64,000 nucleotides of DNA from Candidatus Poribacteria bacterium (GTDB lineage Bacteria; Poribacteria; WGA-4E; WGA-3G): contig PYJC01000136.1 in assembly GCA_003635255.1 (NCBI GenBank), positions 1 to 64,000 of the forward strand. Direction: 5' to 3'. Below, piece by piece: positions 8,376-16,885 of this stretch. Within the stretch, counting starts at the first letter, position 1. Each line of letters opens with the position of its first letter. A program made the position numbers and the translations under genes. Below the pieces are notes generated by a model that saw nothing but the letters and a program-made list of their open reading frames with translations, was not told the origin of the DNA and ran no database searches.

Positions 8376-9197
8376 ATGGAAACTATAGGAAAAACAGTAA
8401 ATATTCCTGTGCTTGAGATTTCCGATCAGGAACGTGTGGAAGGCAAACCGACACCAGAAAGTGTTGATGCGGGTGCACGTCTGCTACGCGAAGCGGGATT
8501 GGTCGTCATTGAAAGCGTCCTGCCGCGCGACTGGATAGCCGATCTCAATGTTGCTATGGAAGATGTACTCCAAAACGAAGAGGAGCGACAGAACGGCGAA
8601 AACCCGATGCTAAAAATGCCGTTTATGGATCCACGGATCATTGATAATCCGTTCGCTATGCCAATTCTGAAAGCAGCGATGGGTGAGAAAATCTTCGCAT
8701 ATCTGCCTTATGGGTGCAACAGCACTCGCCCCGGAAACGAAACCCAATGGATTCACCGAGATTCGGGGCAACTTTTTCCTGAACTACCGTTCGCGCTTCC
8801 GGTCACTACGATTGTTGTTAACGTTCCACTCGTTGATTTCACAGTTGAAAACGGTGCTACTGAAGTATGGCCGGGTTCGCACCTCATCGTTGATGACGAA
8901 CCGGTACGCAATACACCCTATAACGTCTGTGAGGAAGAACGCGCGGCAAATTACCCATCATTTCAGTTAGAGATGCCTGCGGGTTCTGTTGTTGTCCGCG
9001 ATATGCGGTGCTGGCACCGAGCAATGCCGAATCGGACAGAATCTACTGTTAGACACATGCTCGCCTTGGTTTATTTTCGACGCCTTCATCATGCACCTGA
9101 TGCGCCGGGAATATTTGGGGCACGGATTCCAGAAGAGATATGGAACACTATGTCTGAAGCAGCACAAGAGGTTTATCGGTTCCAGACACACGATTAA
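8376..9197 (+). CDS. Phytanoyl-CoA dioxygenase (PhyH) family protein
   Basis: This 273-residue Fe(II)/2-oxoglutarate oxygenase has H127-R-D129 (WIHRDS), a distal histidine at about 214 (CWHRAMPN) and R226 as a candidate 2-oxoglutarate ligand. The VWPGSH segment at about 164-169 is typical of the family. The ATG at 8376 is preceded by a GGTAGGTTTAGGA stretch; the upstream extension overlaps the previous gene and is unlikely. The beta-propeller gene follows after 19 bp, suggesting an operon. The substrate is unknown. Confidence 0.9.
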   Translation: METIGKTVNIPVLEISDQERVEGKPTPESVDAGARLLREAGLVVIESVLPRDWIADLNVAMEDVLQNEEERQNGENPMLKMPFMDPRIIDNPFAMPILKAAMGEKIFAYLPYGCNSTRPGNETQWIHRDSGQLFPELPFALPVTTIVVNVPLVDFTVENGATEVWPGSHLIVDDEPVRNTPYNVCEEERAANYPSFQLEMPAGSVVVRDMRCWHRAMPNRTESTVRHMLALVYFRRLHHAPDAPGIFGARIPEEIWNTMSEAAQEVYRFQTHD

Positions 9198-9216
9198 GCA
9201 TTATAGCGAGGAGCAT

Positions 9217-10107
9217 ATGGAACGCACACTGCTAATTCATCCAGATATGCCTGAACTTGACAGAGAACACGGTTTCTCGAATATCAATGGTCCGTCACTC
9301 ATTCGTGTACCGGAGTGGGTGAAGAATCCGTTGGGCAAATATTATCTCTACTTCGCACATCACCGGGGTGCGTATATCCGCTTGGCGTATGCCGATGCCG
9401 TTGCAGGTCCTTATACTGTTTATCGTCCGGGTGTGTTGCATCGTGACAATACTGTGTTCCGAGAGGGTGACCATATCGCTTCACCGGATGTACATATAGA
9501 CGAAGAGAACCGCCGTTTCATCATGTATTTTCATGGGAGTTATCGGGGTCAGTCCACTTGTTGGGCGACTTCCACTGACGGCTTGAACTATACTGCCTCG
9601 GATATACGGCATAAACAGATGGGGGCCTATTATCGTGTTTTCTGGTGGAAGGGTTACCCGTATGCGACGTATCACGGTTGGCTAAGTCGGGGAGAAACCC
9701 CTGAATGGGCAACATCGTTCATTCCGCGAGATACGCCGCTTTTTCACCGTAAATCGGAAAAAGACAATACCGGTTTCCCGCGTCACACGGCGAACCTTCT
9801 TGAAGGCGATACCTTGATTGTCTATTATTCACTCTATGCAGATAGTCCAGAACGGATCCGTAAAAGCACCGTTCAGTTGACAGACGATTGGAACGATTGG
9901 CATCCGTCTGAACCGATAGAGGTTATTGCGCCGAAATACGATTTTGAGGGGGTGGATCTGCCGATTAGACCGTCAACAGGTGGGTTAGATCGGGAGCGGG
10001 TGCATGAACTTCGCGATCCTGCGATCTTTTGTGAGGAGGGGGAAAAGTGGCTGCTCTATTCTACTGCTGGAGAACAGGGCATAGCGATTATGCAGTTAAC
10101 CGACTAA
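9217..10107 (+). CDS. Glycoside hydrolase-like five-bladed beta-propeller protein
   Basis: This 296-residue protein resembles the GH43/GH32-type five-bladed propeller. Features include NGPSLIRVPEWV and YYLYFAHHRGAYIRLAYAD near the N-terminus, a HIASPDVHIDEENRRFIMYFHG blade with the typical acidic position, and HELRDPAIFCEEGEKWLLYST near the C-terminus. No signal peptide is evident, so it may act on imported oligosaccharides. The start at 9217 follows a GCGAGGAG site; longer frames run antisense-like through the PhyH gene. The exact substrate and family number cannot be fixed by eye. Confidence 0.72.
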   Translation: MERTLLIHPDMPELDREHGFSNINGPSLIRVPEWVKNPLGKYYLYFAHHRGAYIRLAYADAVAGPYTVYRPGVLHRDNTVFREGDHIASPDVHIDEENRRFIMYFHGSYRGQSTCWATSTDGLNYTASDIRHKQMGAYYRVFWWKGYPYATYHGWLSRGETPEWATSFIPRDTPLFHRKSEKDNTGFPRHTANLLEGDTLIVYYSLYADSPERIRKSTVQLTDDWNDWHPSEPIEVIAPKYDFEGVDLPIRPSTGGLDRERVHELRDPAIFCEEGEKWLLYSTAGEQGIAIMQLTD

Positions 10108-10130
10108 CACCATCATTTAATATCAATTTT

Positions 10131-11288
10131 TCATAACTGAGATTCTAACAATTCATTCCAATATCGTAAATGTATTTCCTTGATGTCTGTATTCTGTTCA
10201 AAATCTAACTTCAGGTTTCTTGAGTAGCAAGCTAAAAAAAGTTCTGGATTGGTTAACAATCGCAAGTAGTATTTTAATGAAGGAATGATACCATTAACAA
10301 TCACTTCACAACCATGCTGTCTGTGAATTTTTTGAATTATTTGGTCTACCATCATTGGATTATCCGTATTTGGTTCCGCTGTAGTGAGTAAGTAGTATCG
10401 ACAGACAGAAGTTTCAGCAAATTTTTCATACGCCTTTTCAACAATATCTGCTGAAATCTGAATGTCATGCTTGATTTCAACTGCCTCAAAAAAGCCTCCA
10501 TTTTCGTCTAGCACTTCAATATCTCCAATTCCGCCAGACTTGGTATCTGATGTGGTATGACTTTTTAGTGGAGAAAGTGTTTTGCCTTTATATCGTTCAA
10601 TTGCCGTGAGCATTTCGTAGGCAGAGAAAACCGCCAACACAGGAAGTCGTGAAGCACCAGCAACGCGATAGTTATAGGAGAAGTGATATTTAAGGAGATT
10701 TACTATATTATCAATTGTTATTGTGTCTGATTGTGGTACTTGAGCAGAGCCTTCGTCAGACTTTTCCCATAAACCAAGCTGGATTGTTGCTTTTTTGATC
10801 AAATTAATCAAGGCAGCAAATATAGTATGAAGATATTTTTTCGGATCAACTTGGTTTTCTTCAATATCGTTGAGAATCTGCAGAAAAGATTTTCTTACTG
10901 CTTTATCAAGAATTCTACCAGGGTATGTTAGCGTATACGGATGAGCCTGTTCAAGCGAACGCGTCAGCCACCCACTTCCGCTTTTCATAGCAAATCTTTG
11001 AAACTTTTCTGCGATGAAAGGTGTCACGTGTGAGGTATCAAAAGTCCTACCTGAGTAACCATTTGGAAGTTCCGTCTTATGATAGCGGACATCTTGAGTA
11101 GGTGTCTCAATCTTTTTGGTTAGGGAGGTAATTAAGACCGCAAGGACTGCTTTTTGGGATTCTGCTTTTTCTACAATGGTCTCAACCCATTTTTGTTGCA
11201 ACTCTGAAAGTTCAAAATCGGTATTATGTCCAGATTCGGCACGCTGATAAGCATCTTCCAAAATTAAGCGTATGTTGTCGTTTATCAT
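10131..11288 (-). CDS. Type II restriction endonuclease-like protein
   Basis: This 385-residue protein is encoded directly after a DNA methyltransferase, with a 4-bp ATGA overlap. Its C-terminal half carries a PD-(D/E)xK nuclease pattern: D256 in GGIGDIEVL and E271-I-K273 in FFEAVEIKH, followed by a helix. The N-terminal half is mostly helical and may bind DNA. Position and motif together make it the restriction partner of the methyltransferase. The recognition sequence cannot be deduced. It converges with the beta-propeller gene, ending 23 bp from it. Confidence 0.8.
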   Translation of the reverse strand: MINDNIRLILEDAYQRAESGHNTDFELSELQQKWVETIVEKAESQKAVLAVLITSLTKKIETPTQDVRYHKTELPNGYSGRTFDTSHVTPFIAEKFQRFAMKSGSGWLTRSLEQAHPYTLTYPGRILDKAVRKSFLQILNDIEENQVDPKKYLHTIFAALINLIKKATIQLGLWEKSDEGSAQVPQSDTITIDNIVNLLKYHFSYNYRVAGASRLPVLAVFSAYEMLTAIERYKGKTLSPLKSHTTSDTKSGGIGDIEVLDENGGFFEAVEIKHDIQISADIVEKAYEKFAETSVCRYYLLTTAEPNTDNPMMVDQIIQKIHRQHGCEVIVNGIIPSLKYYLRLLTNPELFLACYSRNLKLDFEQNTDIKEIHLRYWNELLESQL

Positions 11289-12334
11289 TTTTTTTCAAAA
11301 AGGCGTAGGGAAGCACTCGGTGTTTCTGAAACCCGTTGTCGTGCATCTTCACAGTATTCAGCATTAATGTCATAGCCAATATAATGTCTATCCAGTTTTT
11401 TACACGCGACTGCGGTTGATCCAGAACCCATAAATGGATCGAGCACTAATGAAGCGGGGGGCGTGAGGAGGTGTAAAAACTCTTCCACAACTTCAACTGG
11501 ATAGATTGCCGGATGTTTATTGCCCTTGACAGCAGCTACGGACGTTTCGATCACATCCCGTTTCAGTTTATTGCCGTGCATCCGAATGATTGTGAATCCT
11601 TTATTCTTAAGTTGTAAGGTGCGTCCACCTATCTGTCCACCAAACGGTTCTGCATGAATGCCTCGAATTTTCATCCGAAAATCGTGTATTTGTCCTTGAA
11701 GGACTTCTTGGATAACTTCTGTGAGTTCTTTGCGTGCAACAATCTTTTCGGCTTTGGAGAGTTCAGATTCTGCGATAAGTTCAAAATATCGCTGTCCAAG
11801 TTTAGTGCCATTCTTTTTATTCGATTGTTTTGAGGCACGCTCTTGGGCTAAGAAGGCATTAAGGTCATAGTAATAATCATCTGATTTGGCAAAATGGAAG
11901 AAAGGTTCGGTACTGCTAACAAGTCGGCGACGAAACTGCCGTGGGGTCGGGTTCCGTTTAACCCATGTGATTTCATTGACAAGTTTTACCAACCCTGTTT
12001 CGGTGGCAGCGAGTGCGAAACGGTAAGGCACAAGTAGCAGATTGCTGTCCAGATACTTGTCACCCACGTTGAACACAATACTACCATCATCCTTTACGAC
12101 CCTGGCACATTCTCGAAAGAGACAAAGTAATTTATCAATGTACTCACTAACTTCTGTTTCATTACCCATACCGCCGCCATAGTCGCGCTGCTGAAAATAA
12201 GGCGGTGAGGTAATTACCAACTGAATGCTGGAATCTGGTAAATTTTGGATAAGTTCAATGTTGTCGCCGCACAGAATTTGGTCGATTGGGAGGGAATTGT
12301 CAGTATTCTGGAGATTTTCAGGTGTGTATTGCAT
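11285..12334 (-). CDS. DNA methyltransferase (type II, beta-class order)
   Basis: This 349-residue methyltransferase has the catalytic TSPPY motif at 42-46 and the S-adenosylmethionine-binding DPFMGSGST motif near the C-terminus (299-307), the permuted order of beta-class enzymes. SPPY is typical of N4-cytosine methyltransferases, although some N6-adenine enzymes of this class share it. It would protect host DNA from the nuclease encoded in the overlapping next gene. The 4-bp gap to the upstream 60-residue gene on the same strand suggests co-transcription. Confidence 0.9.
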   Translation of the reverse strand: MQYTPENLQNTDNSLPIDQILCGDNIELIQNLPDSSIQLVITSPPYFQQRDYGGGMGNETEVSEYIDKLLCLFRECARVVKDDGSIVFNVGDKYLDSNLLLVPYRFALAATETGLVKLVNEITWVKRNPTPRQFRRRLVSSTEPFFHFAKSDDYYYDLNAFLAQERASKQSNKKNGTKLGQRYFELIAESELSKAEKIVARKELTEVIQEVLQGQIHDFRMKIRGIHAEPFGGQIGGRTLQLKNKGFTIIRMHGNKLKRDVIETSVAAVKGNKHPAIYPVEVVEEFLHLLTPPASLVLDPFMGSGSTAVACKKLDRHYIGYDINAEYCEDARQRVSETPSASLRLFEKK

Positions 12335-12338
12335 TTAT

Positions 12339-12521
12339 CTAAGAACGTTTCTCAATGAGTCTACCGACAAAAAAGATTAAAATGCCGAGTGCCAAGAAAC
12401 CCATCTCAATACCCATCAATTTGGATTCACTATAATTGAACGGATTGGTAAAGACCAAGATGAGTGCTGCAGCTAAACAGGCTATGCCCATCAGTTCCAA
12501 AGTTTTTCCGATATAATACAC
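12339..12521 (-). CDS. Small two-helix membrane protein
   Basis: This 60-residue protein has two hydrophobic segments, about residues 9-26 (LMGIACLAAALILVFTN) and 38-53 (MGFLALGILIFFVGRL), joined by a short polar loop, and ends with basic residues (EKRS). I do not recognise a family. It is read in the same direction as the methyltransferase and ends 4 bp before it, so it may be translated from the same message, but nothing links it functionally to restriction. Confidence 0.6.
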   Translation of the reverse strand: MYYIGKTLELMGIACLAAALILVFTNPFNYSESKLMGIEMGFLALGILIFFVGRLIEKRS

Positions 12522-12544
12522 AGCGTCTCCAATGCTATTTGAGG

Positions 12545-12576
12545 ATAGGGCGCGGTTGTTGGGTGTCGCGCCCTAT
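12545..12576. terminator. Strong 10-bp hairpin
   Basis: ATAGGGCGCG at 12545-12554 pairs perfectly with CGCGCCCTAT at 12567-12576 across a 12-base loop. It lies 3' of the CBM9-like gene on the - strand. No T-run follows on either strand, so it could be an RNA 3'-end stabiliser or a site for factor-dependent termination. Confidence 0.5.
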
Positions 12577-12585
12577 ATTGATGGA

Positions 12586-13296
12586 TTAGTAGAGACTTTT
12601 GATGCGTCCCCACTGGATTAATTTTTGCTGTTTATTGGGTTCAATTCTCGCCGTGAAGACGAGATCAGGAATATCTTCGTATTCCTCAGTGTAACCTTCG
12701 GGGGCCCAAGTAATTTTATGTTGTAATTGCCCGTTATCGACATCGTTATAAGCGATTGCGAATCCGACCGCATTTCCCTTTCTCGCGATGTTGTCGAGCC
12801 GGAAACTGAGTTCACAGGTCTGTCCATCGTTTCCCCATTCAACGCGTGTTAGCGGAGATTTTAGTACCCCTATGCCGTTCCTGATCGGGATTTCAAAGCG
12901 GTAAAGATCATTCTTATGTCCAGAATGGTGTGGATCCAAGTAAATGATAAGATGGTCTTGTCGCAGCAGCTTCTTTTGGCGCGTTTCGATTTGATCATCA
13001 ATGAGTTTAACCGCTACATAAAGAAACCCACTCCGCCAGACGGCTGCGAATGAACCACTAAAATCAGAGGATTCGGGTAGATGTTCCCCGGTAACTAAAT
13101 CCTGATCCAGTTTTCCAGGGATCGCTTTCTCCCAGACGGGATCATCAAGATAACCATCTACGATAGGTGCAACGGGTACAAGTTCCGCATTATATTGAAA
13201 ATTTTGAAGATTTCCACCCATGACATGCCCTAATACATAAGGCGTTATCATGAGCAGAAAGCTGATTATTACAATTATCTGTTTGTTAAGGCTCAT
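12586..13296 (-). CDS. Exported carbohydrate-binding family 9-like protein
   Basis: This 236-residue protein begins with a signal peptide (IIVIISFLLMITPYVLG). The mature part matches the CBM9/DOMON-like sugar-binding pattern: APIVDGYLDDPVWEKA near the start, then FAAVWRSGFLYVAVKLID, and LIIYLDPHHSG. Later blocks EWGNDGQTCELSFRLDNI and VGFAIAYNDVD are usual in this fold. These domains bind sugars in surface or secreted proteins. A GGAG-type site precedes the ATG at 13296. The ligand is unknown. Confidence 0.78.
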   Translation of the reverse strand: MSLNKQIIVIISFLLMITPYVLGHVMGGNLQNFQYNAELVPVAPIVDGYLDDPVWEKAIPGKLDQDLVTGEHLPESSDFSGSFAAVWRSGFLYVAVKLIDDQIETRQKKLLRQDHLIIYLDPHHSGHKNDLYRFEIPIRNGIGVLKSPLTRVEWGNDGQTCELSFRLDNIARKGNAVGFAIAYNDVDNGQLQHKITWAPEGYTEEYEDIPDLVFTARIEPNKQQKLIQWGRIKSLY

Positions 13297-13634
13297 GAAT
13301 TCCTCCTTTTTCTATCCTGCTTGTAAGAAGATTTCAATGGCGTTATTTTAGATCTTATGTTCCCTATCATTGGTATCTGCGCGAACAAATATTCCGATGT
13401 GAATCGAAAATTTTGTCGCATTTATTCGTGAGTTCTTCATTAATTATAAAGTATACCTTAAAACGGGTTATTTTATCCACTTAAAAATTAATAATATTGA
13501 ACGTTGGGCTTACGAATGTATCTTTTTTTGAAAAATCAGTTGAAATTAGGGAAAAAATTTGTTATACTTTTAAAGCAGGTTTAGAAATCGCATTTTTGTC
13601 TGAGCTTCAGATTTTAACAGAGAGGCTATTGGTT
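13297..13634. other. Divergent promoter region upstream of ftsH
   Basis: This stretch separates the leftward CBM9-like gene from ftsH. Its only recognisable element is the ftsH promoter at 13540-13568. A reading frame opens at 13497 but most of its extra 46 codons precede or span that promoter, so they are probably untranslated. Confidence 0.5.
13540..13568 (+). promoter_or_regulatory. Sigma-70-type promoter of ftsH
   Basis: TTGAAA at 13540-13545 and TATACT at 13563-13568 are separated by exactly 17 bp. Initiation near 13575 would leave a leader of about 60 bases before the GTG start at 13635. Confidence 0.7.
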
Positions 13635-15560
13635 GTGAATAAAAGTACAAGAAGCATGGTGATATGGTGGGTAGTTATTGCCGGAATTGTTGTGCTCGGT
13701 ATCTACCAACTATTCAACCGCAGAGATCCAGTGTACCAACTGGCAACCTCTGACTTTCATCAATATATCCAAACGCCCGAAGGTGAAGCAAGTGTATTTG
13801 ATGGGTACCTAACGTTGGATGAGGAGTGGATTGAAGGACGATTTCGCAAGGATATTCTTAATGAAATCGAGGCACAAATTCTGTCGAATGTGGCACTCGA
13901 AGAACGAGACACGCATCTTCCTCCCAGATGGGAAGGTGAATTTAGGGCAAGTCGAGACCCTATTGATGACTATGATATCCAAGCGAAACTTGATAAGTTC
14001 GGTATAGATTACAATGTTGAGCCTCCCTCTAAATTTCCGCAAGGTTTGCTTATCTTTGGAACAACGATCGTTCCGCTTCTCATCTTCTTGGGTTTAATGA
14101 TTTTCCTGTCCCGTCAGATGCAAGGGAGCGGAAATCGCGCGCTCTCTTTTGGTAAAAGCCGCGCTCGCCTGCATTCTGAGACGCAAACGAAAGTGACCTT
14201 TGAAGATGTCGCGGGTGTTGATGAGGCAAAAGAGGCACTTGAGGAAGTGATCCAATTCCTGAAGACACCTAAAAAATTTGAACGACTTGGCGGTAGAGTG
14301 CCGAAAGGTGTTTTACTGATGGGACCTCCGGGTACCGGTAAGACAATGCTTGCGAAAGCTGTTGCGGGTGAAGCCGATGTGCCTTTCTATAGTATCAGTG
14401 GCTCCGATTTCGTCGAAATGTTTGTCGGTGTAGGTGCCTCACGTGTGCGGGATCTGTTTGAACTCGGCAAGAAGAATGCCCCCTGTATCATCTTTATTGA
14501 TGAATTGGATGCCGTCGGTAGGCATCGCGGGGCCGGTATAGGTGGCGGACATGATGAACGGGAGCAGACCTTAAATGCGCTCCTTGTTGAGATGCAAGGG
14601 TTTGAAGATGTCGCGGGCGTGATTCTTATTGCGGCTACAAACCGTCCCGATGTTTTGGATCCGGCACTGCTCCGACCCGGCAGATTTGATCGGCAGATCG
14701 TCGTTGATCTCCCTGATGTTCGCGGTAGAGAAGCGATCCTCAAAGTCCATACAAAAAACCCGTATAAGCTTGCTGAAGATGTTAATTTGGAAATCTTGGC
14801 GAAAGCGACACCGGGTTTCTCTGGTGCAGACCTCGAAAATATGACGAACGAAGCGGCGCTCCTTGCCGCGAGATGCGATAAAACAGAGATTGACATGATG
14901 TGCTTCGACGAAGCCAAGGATCGCGTACTTATGGGACCGGAGCGGCGAAGTCTTGTCATCAGCGACGAGGAACGGCGCATCACTGCCTACCACGAAGCAG
15001 GGCACGCGCTTATGCTACACTTTGTTCCTGAGAGTGATCCGAACTATAAGTGTACGATTGTTCCACGCGGTAGGGCTCTTGGTGTAACAGCAAAACTCCC
15101 GCTTGAAGAACGTCATAATATGAGCAAAAAGCGGTTACTTGCGCATATCATCTTCGCACTGGGTGGTAGAGTCGCCGAGGAAATTATCTTTGGTGAACAG
15201 ACGACTGGGGCACAAAACGATTTTGAGCAAGCGACAAGCCTTGCCCGCCGAATGGTAACACAATGGGGAATGAGCCACATGGGTCCCCTTACCTATGGTA
15301 GACGGGACGAACAGATCTTCCTGGGTAAGGAATTGAGCGTCCATCAAGATTATAGCGAGAAAACTGCTATTGAAATCGATAAAGCCGTCCACGATATCGT
15401 CACAGAGTGCTACAAGAAGGCACGGGATATTTTGGAAACAAATCTTGAGGGATTAAAGTTACTGGCAGACGCTTTGTTAGAACGGGAGACGCTTGTTACC
15501 GAAGAGATTGATGAAATCCTCGGACCCCGACCCCAACTGCCTTCCAACTCAATTGCATAA
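13635..15560 (+). CDS. ftsH: ATP-dependent zinc metalloprotease FtsH
   Basis: FtsH is a membrane-bound AAA+ protease that degrades misfolded membrane proteins and selected regulators. This version has 641 residues: a first membrane helix ([16 protein letters not shown]), a periplasmic loop, a second helix ([14 protein letters not shown]), Walker A GPPGTGKT at about 229, Walker [12 protein letters not shown], the second region of homology [20 protein letters not shown] and the zinc-binding HEAGH at about 453. I chose a GTG start because a consensus promoter lies inside the longer frame that opens at 13497, and an AGAGAGG site precedes the GTG. folP and acpS follow in the same direction. Confidence 0.93.
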   Translation: MNKSTRSMVIWWVVIAGIVVLGIYQLFNRRDPVYQLATSDFHQYIQTPEGEASVFDGYLTLDEEWIEGRFRKDILNEIEAQILSNVALEERDTHLPPRWEGEFRASRDPIDDYDIQAKLDKFGIDYNVEPPSKFPQGLLIFGTTIVPLLIFLGLMIFLSRQMQGSGNRALSFGKSRARLHSETQTKVTFEDVAGVDEAKEALEEVIQFLKTPKKFERLGGRVPKGVLLMGPPGTGKTMLAKAVAGEADVPFYSISGSDFVEMFVGVGASRVRDLFELGKKNAPCIIFIDELDAVGRHRGAGIGGGHDEREQTLNALLVEMQGFEDVAGVILIAATNRPDVLDPALLRPGRFDRQIVVDLPDVRGREAILKVHTKNPYKLAEDVNLEILAKATPGFSGADLENMTNEAALLAARCDKTEIDMMCFDEAKDRVLMGPERRSLVISDEERRITAYHEAGHALMLHFVPESDPNYKCTIVPRGRALGVTAKLPLEERHNMSKKRLLAHIIFALGGRVAEEIIFGEQTTGAQNDFEQATSLARRMVTQWGMSHMGPLTYGRRDEQIFLGKELSVHQDYSEKTAIEIDKAVHDIVTECYKKARDILETNLEGLKLLADALLERETLVTEEIDEILGPRPQLPSNSIA

Positions 15561-15564
15561 TTGT

Positions 15565-16389
15565 ATGAACTGTCGTGGTAGAACCCTCACTTTAGGTGTA
15601 CGGACACATGTGATGGGGATCTTGAATGTCACGCCAGACTCCTTTTCTGATGGTGGGTGCTATCTTGATGTCCAGCAAGCGGTTGTGCACGCTAAATCTA
15701 TGGTAGCAGAAGGTGCAACGCTCATTGATATAGGGGGTGAGTCGTCACGTCCGGGGGCATCACCGGTATCAATTGATGAAGAATTGGCGCGTGTCATACC
15801 GGTTATTCGTGCTATTGTCGATGCAGTTGACGTTTTAATCTCTGTTGATACATATAAAGCAGAAGTGGCGCATCAAGCACTTACAGTAGGCGCACACCTT
15901 ATCAATGACATCACCGCATTGCGTGGTGATACTTCGATGGCATCGGTCGTAGCAGAAATGGAAGCCGGACTCATCCTGATGCACATGAAGGGTACACCTC
16001 GCACGATGCAAAAGGCACCAGAGTACGATGATGTTGTCGGAGAGGTTTGTGCGTCGCTTCAGGAAAGTATCGAAACTGCGGAAACAGAGGGTGTTGCCGC
16101 TGAACGTATTATTATCGACCCCGGTATCGGATTTGGTAAGACGACGGAACATAATATTGCGCTTTTAAAACGCCTCAGAGCATTTCAATCGCTGAACAAA
16201 CCATTGCTGATCGGTACTTCACGGAAGTCGTTTATAGGGAATGTCTTAGGACTGCCTGTAACGGAGCGCGTTGAAGGGACCGCCGCGACGGTGTGTTGGG
16301 CTATCGCACACGGTGCGGATATTGTCCGTGTTCATGATGTCAAAGCGAATGTCCGTGCTGCACAGATGACGGATGCCCTTTATAGATAA
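15565..16389 (+). CDS. folP: Dihydropteroate synthase
   Basis: This enzyme joins p-aminobenzoate to the pterin precursor in folate synthesis. The 274-residue protein shows the family's signature blocks in order: MGILNVTPDSFSDGG, IDIGGESSRPGA, the strand LINDITALRGD, ILMHMKGTP, IIIDPGIGFGKT, LLIGTSRKSFIG and the final VRVHDV. It begins 4 bp after ftsH. The ftsH-folP order is also seen in many bacteria. An upstream in-frame start at 15493 would overlap ftsH by 68 bp and is less likely. Confidence 0.95.
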   Translation: MNCRGRTLTLGVRTHVMGILNVTPDSFSDGGCYLDVQQAVVHAKSMVAEGATLIDIGGESSRPGASPVSIDEELARVIPVIRAIVDAVDVLISVDTYKAEVAHQALTVGAHLINDITALRGDTSMASVVAEMEAGLILMHMKGTPRTMQKAPEYDDVVGEVCASLQESIETAETEGVAAERIIIDPGIGFGKTTEHNIALLKRLRAFQSLNKPLLIGTSRKSFIGNVLGLPVTERVEGTAATVCWAIAHGADIVRVHDVKANVRAAQMTDALYR

Positions 16390-16393
16390 ACCG

Positions 16394-16786
16394 ATGCACC
16401 AACAAAAGATACACGGAATTGGCATTGATATAGTTGAAGTTGCGCGGATACAGGAAGCGTCCCGTCGATGGGGGGCGCGGTTTGAGCAGCGCGTCTATAC
16501 ACATCAGGAACTCACATATTGTGGGGATGCCCCGTCTCGGTATTGGCGGCTTGCTGCCCGTTTTGCTGCTAAGGAGGCTACGCTGAAAGCACTCGGCACA
16601 GGTTTGACGACTGGCATGTGCTGGCAAGATGTAGAAATTCAGGCGACCAAGGTCGGAAAGCCGGAAATCGTTTTACACGGTGAAGTTCAACGCTATGCGC
16701 ATGAACACAATATCAGTGGTATATACGTCTCCATGTCCCATACAAATGCCTACGCTGTAGCGCAGGTTACACTCTGCTCTGTATGA
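16394..16786 (+). CDS. acpS: Holo-[acyl-carrier-protein] synthase
   Basis: AcpS moves the 4'-phosphopantetheine arm of coenzyme A onto acyl carrier protein. The 130-residue product has the metal-binding GIGIDIVEVARI at the N-terminus, the FAAKEATLKALGTG motif at about residues 56-69 and the C-terminal VSMSHTNAYAVAQV strand. Two starts are possible: 16373, which overlaps folP, and 16394, which gives the shorter N-terminus typical of the family and is preferred here. It is the third gene of the ftsH-folP-acpS run. Confidence 0.93.
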   Translation: MHQQKIHGIGIDIVEVARIQEASRRWGARFEQRVYTHQELTYCGDAPSRYWRLAARFAAKEATLKALGTGLTTGMCWQDVEIQATKVGKPEIVLHGEVQRYAHEHNISGIYVSMSHTNAYAVAQVTLCSV

Positions 16787-16885
16787 TTCACCCGATTTTT
16801 ATATTTAATAGAACTTACGCAAATTTAGCAGGAAATGGATATTTTGCCCGTAAAAAGTCAGAGCCATTCAAGCGCGAGGTAAAAA

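Noticed and set aside
13497-13634. N-terminal extension of FtsH by 46 residues
   Set aside because: A TTGAAA-17-TATACT promoter lies inside the extension and a ribosome-binding site precedes GTG 13635, so the extension is probably untranslated.
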